A DNA stretch of 64,000 bases from Anaerolineaceae bacterium (GTDB lineage Bacteria > Chloroflexota > Anaerolineae > Aggregatilineales > Phototrophicaceae), in the NCBI GenBank assembly GCA_020634115.1, contig JACKCH010000011.1, positions 620,001 to 684,000 of the forward strand, in the 5' to 3' direction. Below are positions 1 to 9,200 of the stretch, in pieces. Position 1 is the first letter of the stretch; each line of letters starts with the position of its first letter. A model generated the notes under the pieces. The model saw only the letters and a list, made by a program, of their open reading frames with translations. It had not been told where the DNA came from and ran no database searches. The translations under genes and the position numbers were made by a program.

Positions 1-1
1 T

Positions 2-2275
2 GACGATGGTATCTATTTTATCGTGGCAACCCGTTACCAGTTTCGAGACGGCACCACCAGCGGCAGTTACGAACTGACTATAGAGGATAGCCAGCGCACA
101 ATAGCCGGTAACAGCAGCCAGTCAAATACCCTCAATGACGGGGATTATCTGGAATACGGCGACAGCGGCACGGCGGAAATCAACGATAACCAACCATTCC
201 TGCAGTTCGTTTTCGAGGGTCGGGCGGGTGATGTGGTTGAGATTATGATGGAGGCTACTTCCGGTGACCTGGAACCGCTGCTGGGTTTATTTGACTCTAA
301 TGGCGAACTGCTGGTGACTGCTGGCGATGGAACTGATTTCGCCCGTCTCACATGGACCTTGGCAGCAGACGAGGAGTATATCATCGCTGCCACTCGAATC
401 GGCGTAGAGGACGGCGTCACATCGGGTGAATTCAGGTTGTCACTCGTCAGCCTGGGCGTGCCGGAAGCGACAGAAGAGGCTACCGAAGAACCGGGCGAAA
501 CACTGACACCTATAGCGAGTGATACCCCCTGTCCCTATTGCGACTGGACGGGAACGCATGTCGTGCAAGTGGGAGAAACGTTTTTTCAGATAGCACAACG
601 CTATGGCATTACTCTTCAGCAACTAGCCGAAGCGAATCATCTGGATAATCCAAATCTGATTGTAGCAGGCGCCACTTTGCGGGTGCCATTTGACATCACG
701 CCTACAGCTGAGGCTACCAAAGAACCGGACGAAACACTGACACCTATGGCGAATGATACTCCCTGCCCCTATTGCGACTGGACTGGAACACATGTCGTAC
801 AGCGGGGAGAGACTATGTATCAGTTGTCTCTACGGTATGGTATCCCGATCCAGGAATTGCTCGACGCGAATCAACTGAATGATTCGTCACTGATTCGGGT
901 CGGTATCACTTTGCGGGTGCCATTTGACATCACGCCTACAGCTGAGGCTACCGAAGAACCGGGCGAATCGCCCACACCCAGCATAACTCCTGAGGAAATC
1001 AGTTCGGTCAACCTAACGGAAACCGCCCAGTTTGTAGTGGTACGGGACCGCAGCGGCCTTAAGGTGGGCGAGGGGGTCGTGAGGTTGTTCACGCCGGATA
1101 CCCTGGCCCTGGACAATATTGGTGAAATTCGGGTCGAAATCGAGGTTTTTCAACCCAACGCCCAATTCGTCGCTATTGCGAATCTGGCATCCCTGCCAAC
1201 CGCCACGCCGGATATTCGTATCCGCCCGACCAGCACCCCGCCCCCGCTCACCGAAAATTACGCGATTACCGTCTATGAGTACATGGGCGTGGATGTCACC
1301 GGACTTGGCCTTCGTCACTTCAACCTCAACCCGATTCCACCGTCTGGAATGCAGCATTTCACCGAACCTGACCAGATGCACACCTGGCAGTGGGAAATCG
1401 AGGCCAAAGACCGTGCGGCATTGGGTGAAAGTCAGTTGTGGATTGAGGTTTACCTGTCGGATGCCGAGGGGAATCGCTATGAACTCGCCACTGACCCCAT
1501 CCCCTTCTCGATTACGGTCATTGAGCCGGAGGTGGTCGAGGCGGTTGCTGCGGGTGCTGCTGCCAATGCCCCGGAAGCAACTTCTGGTGATGCAAACGGC
1601 GCAGGTGCTCCCGCTGCCAGTGAAGAGACTGGTAATCTTATCGCCACACCAGCAGCCTCGCCTTCACCGCTTCCGACAGCTACAAGTCCCGTCACTGCAA
1701 CCCAGCCGCAACGTGCCGTGTCCGTAACTGCCGAGGAAACTCCGGCAGAAGACAACACAGTGCTGCTGATTGTCATTATTCTGGTTGTCGTTGGGGCAGT
1801 TGGCCTGGGCGCAATCCTGGTTTTCAGACACCGTCACAAACCCAGTGCCTTCATTAGCTACCGGCGCGTACCGAGTGCCACACTCGCCACCCTGATCGCT
1901 AAGGAACTGGAAAAACACGGCATCCAGGTTTTCGTGGATACCCGCAGTGTGGATGGTGGCGGCCTGTTCCCCCGGCGCTTGATTGAAGCGATACACAATA
2001 ACGATGTGTTTGTCTGTCTCGTGGCGGATACCACCTTTGAATCGGACTGGGTGCGGGAAGAAATCACTCAGGCACATACGATTGGCAAAACCATGATTCC
2101 GGTGTTTCAGGAAAGCTGGGAGCAGCTCACCCCCAAACCCCAAGCGCCTAACGAGCATATCAAGGCGCTGCTCGATAGTGATGGCGTACATATTCTGGAC
2201 ATCCGCAACGTTTATGTGGATGAAGCGATTGAGGAACTGGCGAAGATGGTTCGCGTAACGGCGCGTAAGGCGTAG
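2..2275 (+). CDS. LysM-TIR transmembrane receptor-like protein, 5' end outside window
   Basis: The frame is open from base 2, and the first residues (DDGIYFIVATR) belong to a PPC-type beta domain, so the true start lies outside the window. A second PPC-like domain follows (about nt 155-445). Two LysM domains come next (about nt 552-690 and 789-930), each preceded by the same CPYCDWTGTHVVQ stretch. Then there is a beta-rich region, an Ala/Pro/Thr-rich linker, one membrane helix (about nt 1753-1830) and a C-terminal TIR domain (about nt 1840-2250) with FISYRR, a conserved DWVREE segment and a basic tail. The layout implies glycan-binding domains outside and TIR inside. TIR domains act as NAD-cleaving enzymes or as scaffolds; which applies here is not known. 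Domain calls are strong, the receptor role is inference. Confidence 0.85.
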   Translation, partial: DDGIYFIVATRYQFRDGTTSGSYELTIEDSQRTIAGNSSQSNTLNDGDYLEYGDSGTAEINDNQPFLQFVFEGRAGDVVEIMMEATSGDLEPLLGLFDSNGELLVTAGDGTDFARLTWTLAADEEYIIAATRIGVEDGVTSGEFRLSLVSLGVPEATEEATEEPGETLTPIASDTPCPYCDWTGTHVVQVGETFFQIAQRYGITLQQLAEANHLDNPNLIVAGATLRVPFDITPTAEATKEPDETLTPMANDTPCPYCDWTGTHVVQRGETMYQLSLRYGIPIQELLDANQLNDSSLIRVGITLRVPFDITPTAEATEEPGESPTPSITPEEISSVNLTETAQFVVVRDRSGLKVGEGVVRLFTPDTLALDNIGEIRVEIEVFQPNAQFVAIANLASLPTATPDIRIRPTSTPPPLTENYAITVYEYMGVDVTGLGLRHFNLNPIPPSGMQHFTEPDQMHTWQWEIEAKDRAALGESQLWIEVYLSDAEGNRYELATDPIPFSITVIEPEVVEAVAAGAAANAPEATSGDANGAGAPAASEETGNLIATPAASPSPLPTATSPVTATQPQRAVSVTAEETPAEDNTVLLIVIILVVVGAVGLGAILVFRHRHKPSAFISYRRVPSATLATLIAKELEKHGIQVFVDTRSVDGGGLFPRRLIEAIHNNDVFVCLVADTTFESDWVREEITQAHTIGKTMIPVFQESWEQLTPKPQAPNEHIKALLDSDGVHILDIRNVYVDEAIEELAKMVRVTARKA

Positions 2276-2302
2276 TTCTGCAGAATAAGAGAACAAATCC
2301 AG

Positions 2303-2324
2303 GGGGCGTGCCACCGCACGCCCC
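2303..2324. repeat. GGGGCGTGC hairpin between convergent genes
   Basis: A 9-bp perfect inverted repeat (2303-2311 and 2316-2324) with a 4-base loop lies between two convergent genes. There is no real T-run, so it is either a weak bidirectional terminator or a member of the dispersed GTAGGGGC-type hairpin family found elsewhere in the window. Confidence 0.5.
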
Positions 2325-2340
2325 TATATCCCGATAATTT

Positions 2341-3456
2341 CTACTCGAACGTAATCACGTAGATGAGATTATCCACCTCGTCTCGTGTACCAAAACCACC
2401 CACGATTACGCTGCTGCCATCCGGCGTAAACGTGACTGACGGCGCACCCACCAGCAGGTTAGCCTCAAAATCCAGCACTTTTGCCACACTGTCAGGTTGG
2501 TCAGACCGAGCGAACCACACTTCCTGGCGTGTGGCCCACACCAGGGACCTCATATCGGGCGACACGCCGAAGAAATGACTGCCACCGGAAAAAGTCAGCG
2601 CCGGTGCGTGGGACGCGATATCCCAGAACACCGTCTGTTCCCGCAGCGCATCATAGTAAATCAGGGTCTGACTGTCGGGGCTGAAGGCCATCGAGCGAAT
2701 GTTAAACTGCATCAACTCGGACATCTCCTCCCCCCTGGACTGGACGATACTTTGCACCAGGGTGGACGTATCCCAGAGCGTGAGTTCACCATTTGGCGTG
2801 GCGGTTGCCATCCAGCCCCCGTCGGGTGACAGGGCGAAAGTGGCATAGCGGTAGTCGAAGTTCCCGGGTGAGCGACTGAGCAGTAGTTCACCAAAGTTTG
2901 AGTATTCGGTGCGCCAGACAGCGGTCATGTACCCGGTTTCGATGTCCCACACCAGGAACTGCCCGACCATGGAATCGGCCAGATAGGTCACTAGCGTTTT
3001 ACCATCCGGCAGAAAAGCCATCTTCCCTTGCCCGGTCACGACGGTGAGGCGCTGCTGGAGTTCCCCGGAAACAGTATCCCACAGGTAAATTTCCCCATTG
3101 CGGTGGTACGACGCCAGCAGCGTTCCATCCGGGCTGAAGGCCACATCGCTGATATAATCTGTCGCATCGGTCATGCGGGCGATTTCGGCGCCGGTTTCCA
3201 GATCAATCATGCGGATCGGCAGTAAACTCGGGTCAACCTGGTACTCGATGACAGGGGCACCCAGTAACACCAGGCTGGTTTGTCCGGTGAATACGGCGGC
3301 GGTACGGCCATCAGGCGCGACCCGCAGGTCGTAAGCGGCGGTGTTTTCCAGCGGAATCGTCCGTATCGAAAAAGCTGTGTCCTGTGCGGCGACAGGCACG
3401 ACCAGCACTGCAAAAACCAGCAAAAAGACAATCAAAGTCAATAATTGACGACGCAC
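2341..3456 (-). CDS. Secreted WD40-repeat protein
   Basis: 371 aa starting at a GTG preceded by an AAGGGGG ribosome-binding site. The N-terminus is a signal peptide (hydrophobic stretch ending VAAQDT). The rest contains several WD40-like blades, for example DVAFSPDGTLLASYHRNGEI and SMAFSPDSQTLIYYD, so it should fold as a beta-propeller outside the membrane. Such propellers are protein-interaction platforms; no catalytic motif is visible. It converges with the TIR gene and diverges from the phosphotransferase gene at 3605. Confidence 0.8.
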   Translation of the reverse strand: MRRQLLTLIVFLLVFAVLVVPVAAQDTAFSIRTIPLENTAAYDLRVAPDGRTAAVFTGQTSLVLLGAPVIEYQVDPSLLPIRMIDLETGAEIARMTDATDYISDVAFSPDGTLLASYHRNGEIYLWDTVSGELQQRLTVVTGQGKMAFLPDGKTLVTYLADSMVGQFLVWDIETGYMTAVWRTEYSNFGELLLSRSPGNFDYRYATFALSPDGGWMATATPNGELTLWDTSTLVQSIVQSRGEEMSELMQFNIRSMAFSPDSQTLIYYDALREQTVFWDIASHAPALTFSGGSHFFGVSPDMRSLVWATRQEVWFARSDQPDSVAKVLDFEANLLVGAPSVTFTPDGSSVIVGGFGTRDEVDNLIYVITFE

Positions 3457-3604
3457 AGAATTCCCCCTTATAGACTCATTTCGTTTCAGACCTCACGGCG
3501 CGAAACTCATTTTTATTACAGCATGAACGCCGGATTTGCACAACTTTCTCCATGCGGCGGTATGATTAAAGGTGGGTTGTATATGATTGAAGTAAAATAG
3601 ACCT

Positions 3605-4930
3605 GTGAGCGATCCAACGATGTTGAACAAGCAGCGCGATTTGAGTTTGATTCTCTCTGCGAAGGCCGAAGTTCTGCTGCAACGCGGTGATGCGGGCTGG
3701 CAAATCCCCTTCACATCGAATCCATTCCATTTCTGGCAAAGTGTTGAATGGGTCAACAAAGCTGTACAAGAGGCATTTGGCCTGCATGTTATCACGCTGC
3801 GATGTGTACGGGTTGAATTTGACGAAGCCGCGCAGCAACGCGAATGTCTCTACCTGCAACAGCATCTTGGCGGAGCGATTCCCTCGGATATGGCCTGGTT
3901 TAGCGCCAATGTGTTACCGGATGGCCTCGCGCCAGCGCTTCGCGAAGAGATCGTGGGATGGCTGGCGACTCTCGATGACCCGGCACAACCAGGATGGTAT
4001 CGCCTGGACGGCTACAACGCCCTTGTGCAGGCAGTGGGCGTGGTAGACCACCTGGAACAATTGCGCTCGTGGGAGCGTTCCAGTGTGTGGCGGCTTGTGC
4101 AGCATGGGGAGACACGCTACCTGAAAATTGCACCGACCATGTTCGCCCACGAAGCGCCGCTGACTCGCTGGCTGGCCGGGCGTTTCCCGCAACATTTCCC
4201 GCATGTGCTGGATGACAATATGCTGTTGATGGCCGATTATGGTGAGATAGGACTCGCCGCACGGCCTGACCCGGCATTATGGGCGCGGACAATGGTGAAG
4301 ATGGCGGAGATTCAGCGTGACCTCATCTCTGAAACAACCACGCTGGAAAATATGGGCGTGCCGGTACGCCCCCTGTCATGGATTCGTGAACGCGCCAATT
4401 TCCTGCTGACTGATGCCACCTACCGTATCGGAGACCATACCATAAGATCCGGCGAGGCCGCCCGTTTGCGTGCCAGCGTGCCGACCCTGCTGCGCCTGTT
4501 GGACGATATTGAGGCGCTGGACATCCCTTTGACGCTGGAACACGGCGACCTGTGGTCGGGACAGATTATGATGCATGGTCGGAACTTGATTTTTACGGAT
4601 TGGTCGGATGCGACCATCACACACCCGTTTTTTAGCCTGGAATTTTTCAATGCGGAACTCGCCAATGACTTGCCCGATCACCCGGATGCGGCGGAACAGA
4701 TTGCCAGCGCCTATTTACAGATGTGGACGGCGTATGCACCACTGGAACGGTTGCAGGCGGTCTACCGCCGAGCAGTACGGGCGGTGTCCCCGCTGTATTC
4801 GGCGCTGCGCTACACGCACGACATCCTCCCTCACATGGCACAACGGTGGGAAATGCACAACATGGTACCATACTATCTGCGACATGTGCTGCGTGCATTG
4901 GCAGATGATCCACAGTTAAGCGATTACTGA
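3605..4930 (+). CDS. Aminoglycoside-phosphotransferase/choline-kinase fold protein
   Basis: 441 aa. The C-terminal two thirds carry the APH-family signature: the catalytic loop HGDLWSGQ (the usual Asn replaced by Gln) and the metal-binding segment FTDWSDA in place of DFG. The N-terminal 130 residues look like a separate domain, possibly a degenerate Nudix-like fold (LILSAKAEVLLQRG, then KAVQEAFGL), but this is weak. The substrate cannot be told from sequence; relatives phosphorylate small hydroxylated molecules. Start: GTG at 3605; an in-frame ATG at 3620 is an alternative. Neither has a clear Shine-Dalgarno sequence. Confidence 0.7.
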   Translation: MSDPTMLNKQRDLSLILSAKAEVLLQRGDAGWQIPFTSNPFHFWQSVEWVNKAVQEAFGLHVITLRCVRVEFDEAAQQRECLYLQQHLGGAIPSDMAWFSANVLPDGLAPALREEIVGWLATLDDPAQPGWYRLDGYNALVQAVGVVDHLEQLRSWERSSVWRLVQHGETRYLKIAPTMFAHEAPLTRWLAGRFPQHFPHVLDDNMLLMADYGEIGLAARPDPALWARTMVKMAEIQRDLISETTTLENMGVPVRPLSWIRERANFLLTDATYRIGDHTIRSGEAARLRASVPTLLRLLDDIEALDIPLTLEHGDLWSGQIMMHGRNLIFTDWSDATITHPFFSLEFFNAELANDLPDHPDAAEQIASAYLQMWTAYAPLERLQAVYRRAVRAVSPLYSALRYTHDILPHMAQRWEMHNMVPYYLRHVLRALADDPQLSDY

Positions 4931-5008
4931 GACGTTTATGATTCCCGAATCCGCGCTATACTACTGGACGTGAATTGCGTGACAGACAGCCCAACAGGAG
5001 AAACCATC

Positions 5009-5998
5009 ATGCGTGTTTTATTCATTGGCGGCACCGGCGACATCAGCACATCGGTGAGCCAGTTGGCTGTGCAAAGCGGCTTTGATCTGTATTTGCTGAA
5101 TCGCGGCCAGACGAAAGTAAACATCCCCGGCGCAACGCTGATTCAGGGGGACATCCACCAGCCAGATCAGGTGCGGCAGGCGTTGGACGGGCTGTATTTT
5201 GATGCGGTGGTCAACTGGGTGGCCTTCGTGCCGGAGGACATCGAACGCGATATTACCCTCTTCCGCGACAAAACTCGCCAATATATCTTCATCAGTTCGG
5301 CGACGGTCTATCAGAAGCCGCCTGTGCATTCGGTCATCACCGAGTCCACGCCGCTGCACAACCCGTACTGGCGCTACGCCAGCAACAAAATCGCCTGCGA
5401 GGAGCGCCTGCTGGCAGCGTATCGTGACGAGGGATTCCCGTTTACGGTGGTGCGTCCTTCACATACCTACGCGGCTCGTATTCCGAGCGCGATTCACGGG
5501 TCGCCCTATACCCTGGCGGATCGTCTGTTGAAAGGGATGCCGGTGATTGTGCATGGGGATGGGTCGTCCCTGTGGACGCTCACGCATTCCGAAGATTTTG
5601 CGAAGGCGTTCGTCGGCTTGCTGGGGCTGCCGGCAGCAATCGGGCAGTCGTTCCACATCACGTCGGATGAGCATCTCAACTGGAATCAGATTCACCAGAT
5701 CGTGGCCGGGGCGCTGGAGGTGGAGGCCAACATCATCCACATCCCCACCGACTTCATCGCCCATCATGACCCGGACATCGGCGCGGGACTGATCGGTGAT
5801 AAAACGTGGAGCGCAATTTTCGACAACCGCAAAATCAAGACATTCGTGCCAGGTTATCAGGCGACGACCCCCTTCTACCGGGGCATCCGCAAGGTGCTGG
5901 CCTGGTTCGATGCCGACCCGGGGCGCAAGATCGTTGACCCGGCGGTACACGCGAAGATGGACGCGCTCATCCACGCCTACCAGTCTGGCGGGCGATAG
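5009..5998 (+). CDS. NAD-dependent epimerase/dehydratase (extended SDR)
   Basis: 329 aa from the ATG at 5009, which follows a good CAGGAGAAA ribosome-binding site; GTG codons upstream are less likely starts. The N-terminal Rossmann motif is FIGGTGDIS, the catalytic pair sits in YASNK, and a Ser is in FISSATVYQ. This is the extended short-chain dehydrogenase/reductase class acting on nucleotide sugars or similar metabolites; the substrate is not evident. It lies 78 bp after the phosphotransferase gene in the same direction, so cotranscription is possible. Confidence 0.8.
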   Translation: MRVLFIGGTGDISTSVSQLAVQSGFDLYLLNRGQTKVNIPGATLIQGDIHQPDQVRQALDGLYFDAVVNWVAFVPEDIERDITLFRDKTRQYIFISSATVYQKPPVHSVITESTPLHNPYWRYASNKIACEERLLAAYRDEGFPFTVVRPSHTYAARIPSAIHGSPYTLADRLLKGMPVIVHGDGSSLWTLTHSEDFAKAFVGLLGLPAAIGQSFHITSDEHLNWNQIHQIVAGALEVEANIIHIPTDFIAHHDPDIGAGLIGDKTWSAIFDNRKIKTFVPGYQATTPFYRGIRKVLAWFDADPGRKIVDPAVHAKMDALIHAYQSGGR

Positions 5999-6292
5999 AA
6001 TTGCCAACCCTACCAACAGATGGTGTGTAACAATCTCTCCTCCGAACCGCTCCTACCGAGTCACCTGGAAAGGGAATTATGTAGGGGAGCGTCAACGTAC
6101 GCTCCCTGAAACCTCATTACCATATTCATTTCTTAAAAAACCCGCCACCAACCGCTAAAACTGGTCTCCCCCACCTCATACCGGAATCCAACCGCAGAAT
6201 TGAACGAATCCTCGCACAAAAATTCCCCCTTAAGTAGGAAATTTGTGCTACTCTGAAGCCGAAATGCAAGGGTGATGGAGAACGAAACGACT
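5999..6292. other. Gap with a GGGAGCGT hairpin
   Basis: No convincing gene. It contains an 8-bp hairpin (6085-6092 paired with 6099-6106), part of the dispersed hairpin family, followed by an AT-rich stretch before the capsid gene that may hold its promoter. Confidence 0.5.
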
Positions 6293-8143
6293 ATGCACAC
6301 CACGCTTAAAACACTCGACGCCCAGGCGGGGCGCATCGGTGGCTACCTGGTGGTCTGGGGCAGCCCGCAGCAGCGCGACCTGCACGGCGAATACTTCACC
6401 CCGGCATCCGACCTGGGGTTAGACTGGTACGACCAGCGCCCGGTACTCTACCATCATGGGCTGGACGGCAGCCTGAAAGCGGCGGTCATCGGCGTAATTG
6501 ACAGGTTGCAGCCCGATGACACCGGCTTATGGGCCGAAGCGCAGCTTGATCTGCGGCATCGGTACGTCCGCGCCGTGCAGCGGTTGGTGGAGAAGGGCAT
6601 TTTAGGCTGGTCGTCAGGGAGTCTGCCGCACCTGGTCGAAGTGGGCGGTGACGGGCAGATCAAACGCTGGCCGATTGTAGAGGGCAGCCTCACCCCGTCC
6701 CCCGCCGAACCGCGCCGCACCGATGTGCAGTCCATCAAGAGCGCCTACGATGCGCTGGGGCTGGATACCGGGCGGCTGCACCTCACCGATTCATCCTCTG
6801 AAAACACGCCGCTCACACCGTCTGCCTCCCCTCGCCCTGAGGGAGAGGGGCCGGGGGTGAGGGCTATACAATTAGGAGAAACCCCTACCATGCACGACGA
6901 ACACACCTTCACCCCTGAACCCGAAACCACCGCGCCGCGCAAACGCCTGCCGGTTGCCAGCCGCGAAGACGCCCTGAAAGCCCGCATCAGCGTCGGCAGC
7001 CGCTACGACACGCTGGACGCGCTCGACATGCTGTATGGTTATGTCATGCTGCGGGCGGGCAAGAGTTTCCAGGGCGTGAGCGAACAGTACGCCAACGCAC
7101 TGGCGCACAAAGTCCAACGCGCCGGGATGTCCGCCATTAAAGCTGATGAATTGAGCTACAGCACGCAGACCGGCTTCGGTGATGAGTGGGTGCCCGACCT
7201 GTGGAGCGCCCAAATCTGGCAGAAAGCGCGGCTGGAAAACGTGGTGCTGCCGCTCTTCCGGGCGGTGGAAATGCCGAGTAACCCCTTTGAGTTGCCTATC
7301 GAAGGCACCGACCCGACGGTCTACTACGTGCCGGAAACAAGCGACGAGGCGCACCTGGCGCTCGGCAGCGGCAACCCCATCCCCGATAGCAAAGTCGGCA
7401 GTGGCAAAGTCCAACTGGCCGCGAAAAAGCTGGCGCTGCGGGTCGGTTTCAGCGCCGAACTGGTGGAAGACTCCGTCGTCCCGGTGCTGAACATCTACCG
7501 CGAACAGGCGATGCGGGCGATTGCCGACAGCATTGACCATGTGCTGCTCAACGGCGACACGACCACCGCCGCTACCGGCAACATCAACAGTGACGCCGCC
7601 GCGCCTGCCGCCACCGCCCGGTATCTGGCGTTCGACGGCCTGCGTAAGCTGCCGCTGGTGACGAACACCGCCAACAAGGTAGACGCCGGGAACGCCGCGC
7701 CTGACCTGACGAAACTCCGCAGCACCCGCTTCAAGCTGGCCGCGAAATACAGTGCCAAGCCTTCCGATCTGGCGTGGCTGGTAGACGGCGGGACGTATGC
7801 CAAATTCCTGGCGATGAGCGAGTTCCTGACGATGGACAAAGCCGGGCCGCTGGCGACGGCGCAGACCGGGCAGATTGGTTTTGTGGATGGCGTGCCGGTA
7901 CTGGTGAGCGCCGAGATGCCACTGACCGAGGCCGATGGCAAAGTCGGGAGCGGCACGAATGACCGGGGGCAGGCCATGTGTGTCTACCGTCCGGGGTGGT
8001 TCGTGGGCTACCGCCGCCGCATCGCCGTGAACGTGGACTACCTGCCGTACTTCGACAGCTACCAACTGACGGCTACCGTCCGGCTGGCGTTCATCAACTT
8101 CGATACCGGGGTAGCATCGGCGCTGTATAACATCGCCATTTAG
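6293..8143 (+). CDS. HK97-type prohead protease fused to phage major capsid protein
   Basis: A 616-aa frame from the ATG at 6293 (GGAG at 6277; an in-frame ATG at 6275 and GTG at 6272 are alternatives). The first ~165 residues resemble HK97 prohead protease (family S78): GGYLVVWGS, the His in VLYHHGLDG and the Ser in GWSSGSLPH. After a ~35-residue linker comes an HK97-fold major capsid protein of ~400 aa. The linker is encoded by a dispersed GC-rich repeat. An internal ATG at 6890 with AGGAG at 6874-6878 could start the capsid protein alone, so the gene may be a repeat-mediated fusion or may give two products. No portal, terminase or tail gene is near, so this is an orphan capsid locus. Confidence 0.85.
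   Translation: MHTTLKTLDAQAGRIGGYLVVWGSPQQRDLHGEYFTPASDLGLDWYDQRPVLYHHGLDGSLKAAVIGVIDRLQPDDTGLWAEAQLDLRHRYVRAVQRLVEKGILGWSSGSLPHLVEVGGDGQIKRWPIVEGSLTPSPAEPRRTDVQSIKSAYDALGLDTGRLHLTDSSSENTPLTPSASPRPEGEGPGVRAIQLGETPTMHDEHTFTPEPETTAPRKRLPVASREDALKARISVGSRYDTLDALDMLYGYVMLRAGKSFQGVSEQYANALAHKVQRAGMSAIKADELSYSTQTGFGDEWVPDLWSAQIWQKARLENVVLPLFRAVEMPSNPFELPIEGTDPTVYYVPETSDEAHLALGSGNPIPDSKVGSGKVQLAAKKLALRVGFSAELVEDSVVPVLNIYREQAMRAIADSIDHVLLNGDTTTAATGNINSDAAAPAATARYLAFDGLRKLPLVTNTANKVDAGNAAPDLTKLRSTRFKLAAKYSAKPSDLAWLVDGGTYAKFLAMSEFLTMDKAGPLATAQTGQIGFVDGVPVLVSAEMPLTEADGKVGSGTNDRGQAMCVYRPGWFVGYRRRIAVNVDYLPYFDSYQLTATVRLAFINFDTGVASALYNIAI
6815..6865 (+). repeat. Dispersed repeat (family B) inside the protease-capsid junction
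   Basis: The core CCCTGAGGGAGAGGGGCC followed by GGGGGTGAGGG is the same as in the intergenic copy near 46761 and close to the one near 44352. Here it is read in frame and encodes a Pro/Gly/Glu-rich linker. Confidence 0.75.
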
Positions 8144-8159
8144 CCACCAGTCTTTGCTC

Positions 8160-8233
8160 AGCGGCGGAGATGCTGATACATCCCCAATATGGAAACAGAT
8201 TCTATCGGGATGTCATCCCGGCAATCCGCCGCT
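8160..8233. repeat. Inverted repeat downstream of capsid gene
   Basis: AGCGGCGGA (8160-8168) pairs with TCCGCCGCT (8225-8233), and a smaller hairpin (CGGGAT/ATCCCG) lies inside. There is no T-run. It sits between convergent genes and may be a processing or weak termination element. Confidence 0.35.
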
Positions 8234-8242
8234 CTAATCAGT

Positions 8243-8500
8243 TCACCCCGAAAATGGGTTCAGAGGTTTCCAGTCATTGGGAATCTCAACTCTGGACTGC
8301 TTCAAAAACCTGAGAACAGTCTCCATCATGACTTTCTGTTCCGGTGTTAGTCGGGGTTCTACCATCAACAGGGAAGCAAACGAGCGAAGGGCCGTACTTG
8401 TAGCTGTCACAACGTAGTGGCAACTTGCTCCCTCCGGAGTGCAATTACTATCTTTGTGCGGGCATACAGCCGCCATGTGTGGGCATTTTTCGAGTGGCAT
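8243..8500 (-). CDS. Small Cys/His-rich hypothetical protein
   Basis: 85 aa from the ATG at 8500, chosen because AGGAAGG lies 8 bases upstream; an in-frame GTG at 8548 would extend it. The N-terminus has spaced CPH, CPH, C and CH residues that could bind a metal such as zinc. The C-terminal half is predicted helical. I do not recognise the family. It follows the membrane protein at 8550-8996 in the same direction and is probably cotranscribed with it. Confidence 0.55.
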   Translation of the reverse strand: MPLEKCPHMAAVCPHKDSNCTPEGASCHYVVTATSTALRSFASLLMVEPRLTPEQKVMMETVLRFLKQSRVEIPNDWKPLNPFSG

Positions 8501-8549
8501 AACAAACACCTTCCTAATAATCTTCAGCCATTGCTCCTGGGACACCACA

Positions 8550-8996
8550 TCAAGTAAAAGTCTTCAGCGCGGCAAGGATGAGCAGTGCCAGAGCTGATTC
8601 GAGCGACACGTAAGGGACAATAGCTTTATACACCTCATCAATGCAGACTTGAATCTTCCGCATCGTGGGGGCCAGTATTTTGTCCCCAATAATGTCATTA
8701 ACTTTATCCTGGGACAATTTGGGAAGCCGGGGTACGGCGATGGCAACCAAACCGAGGACTGCGCCAATTACGGCTTCAATGAGGGTTGATGAATCTTTTA
8801 GCTCAATGTCGGGGTTGAGGTAGGCACCCAGGATGAGGACTGCAAAAAGCACAGCTATTCCGAGTAACATCAGCGAACGATAGAGCAGCGCTCGCCGCCG
8901 CCGCTCCTTAATCCAGATTCGGAGATCATCGAGTTTCTTCCGGTCGATGATACGCAAATCTGCTTCCCAGAGGTAGTTTTCACAGGGGTTTTCCAC
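8550..8996 (-). CDS. Small two-TM membrane protein, unknown function
   Basis: 148 aa from a GTG at 8996 with a GGAGG site 7 bases upstream. An acidic then strongly basic N-terminus (WIKERRRRALL) leads into two membrane helices (LGIAVLFAVLILGAYL and the segment around AVIGAVLGLVAIAV), followed by an amphipathic domain with a hydrophobic C-terminus. No known family recognised. It precedes the small Cys/His-rich gene on the same strand; the pair lies between phage-like and remnant DNA, which may mean it is accessory. Confidence 0.6.
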   Translation of the reverse strand: MENPCENYLWEADLRIIDRKKLDDLRIWIKERRRRALLYRSLMLLGIAVLFAVLILGAYLNPDIELKDSSTLIEAVIGAVLGLVAIAVPRLPKLSQDKVNDIIGDKILAPTMRKIQVCIDEVYKAIVPYVSLESALALLILAALKTFT

Positions 8997-9050
8997 GTTC
9001 CAATCCTCCTGTTGTTGAATACCTCCCTCTCATTACAATTGTACTCCGAA

Positions 9051-9200
9051 TTATCTTCTTCTCACCGCCCCATACGGGTATTTCGTCTTCCGCTCGATCA
9101 GATCGTGTTCGGCACAAATTTTCCATTTTGATACAATCGCTCTGGCCTCGTCGCAGAAATCCTTGACTTCACCCGGTGAAGGGTCGCGGAAGCATCGCCC
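9051..9200 (-). pseudogene. Possible 3' remnant of a gene
   Basis: A start-less minus-strand frame of about 49 codons reads like real protein (FRDPSPGEVKDFCDEARAIV, then KWKICAEHDL and a basic end before a stop at 9051). It is cut off upstream by a stop at 9201-9203. It is probably the tail of a decayed gene; family unknown. The rest of the 9001-9366 gap holds nothing else recognisable. Confidence 0.3.

Noticed and set aside
1119..1727. A 202-codon frame within the TIR receptor gene
   Set aside because: It overlaps a clearly coding frame in another phase and its Arg/Ser/Pro-rich translation is typical of a shadow frame in GC-rich DNA.
6872..8065. A 397-codon minus-strand frame opposite the capsid gene
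   Set aside because: The opposite strand encodes a recognisable HK97 protein; this translation is His/Arg/Val-rich and matches nothing.
6293..8143. Encapsulin nanocompartment
   Set aside because: The prohead protease domain and the capsid length fit a phage HK97 protein; no cargo enzyme gene is adjacent.
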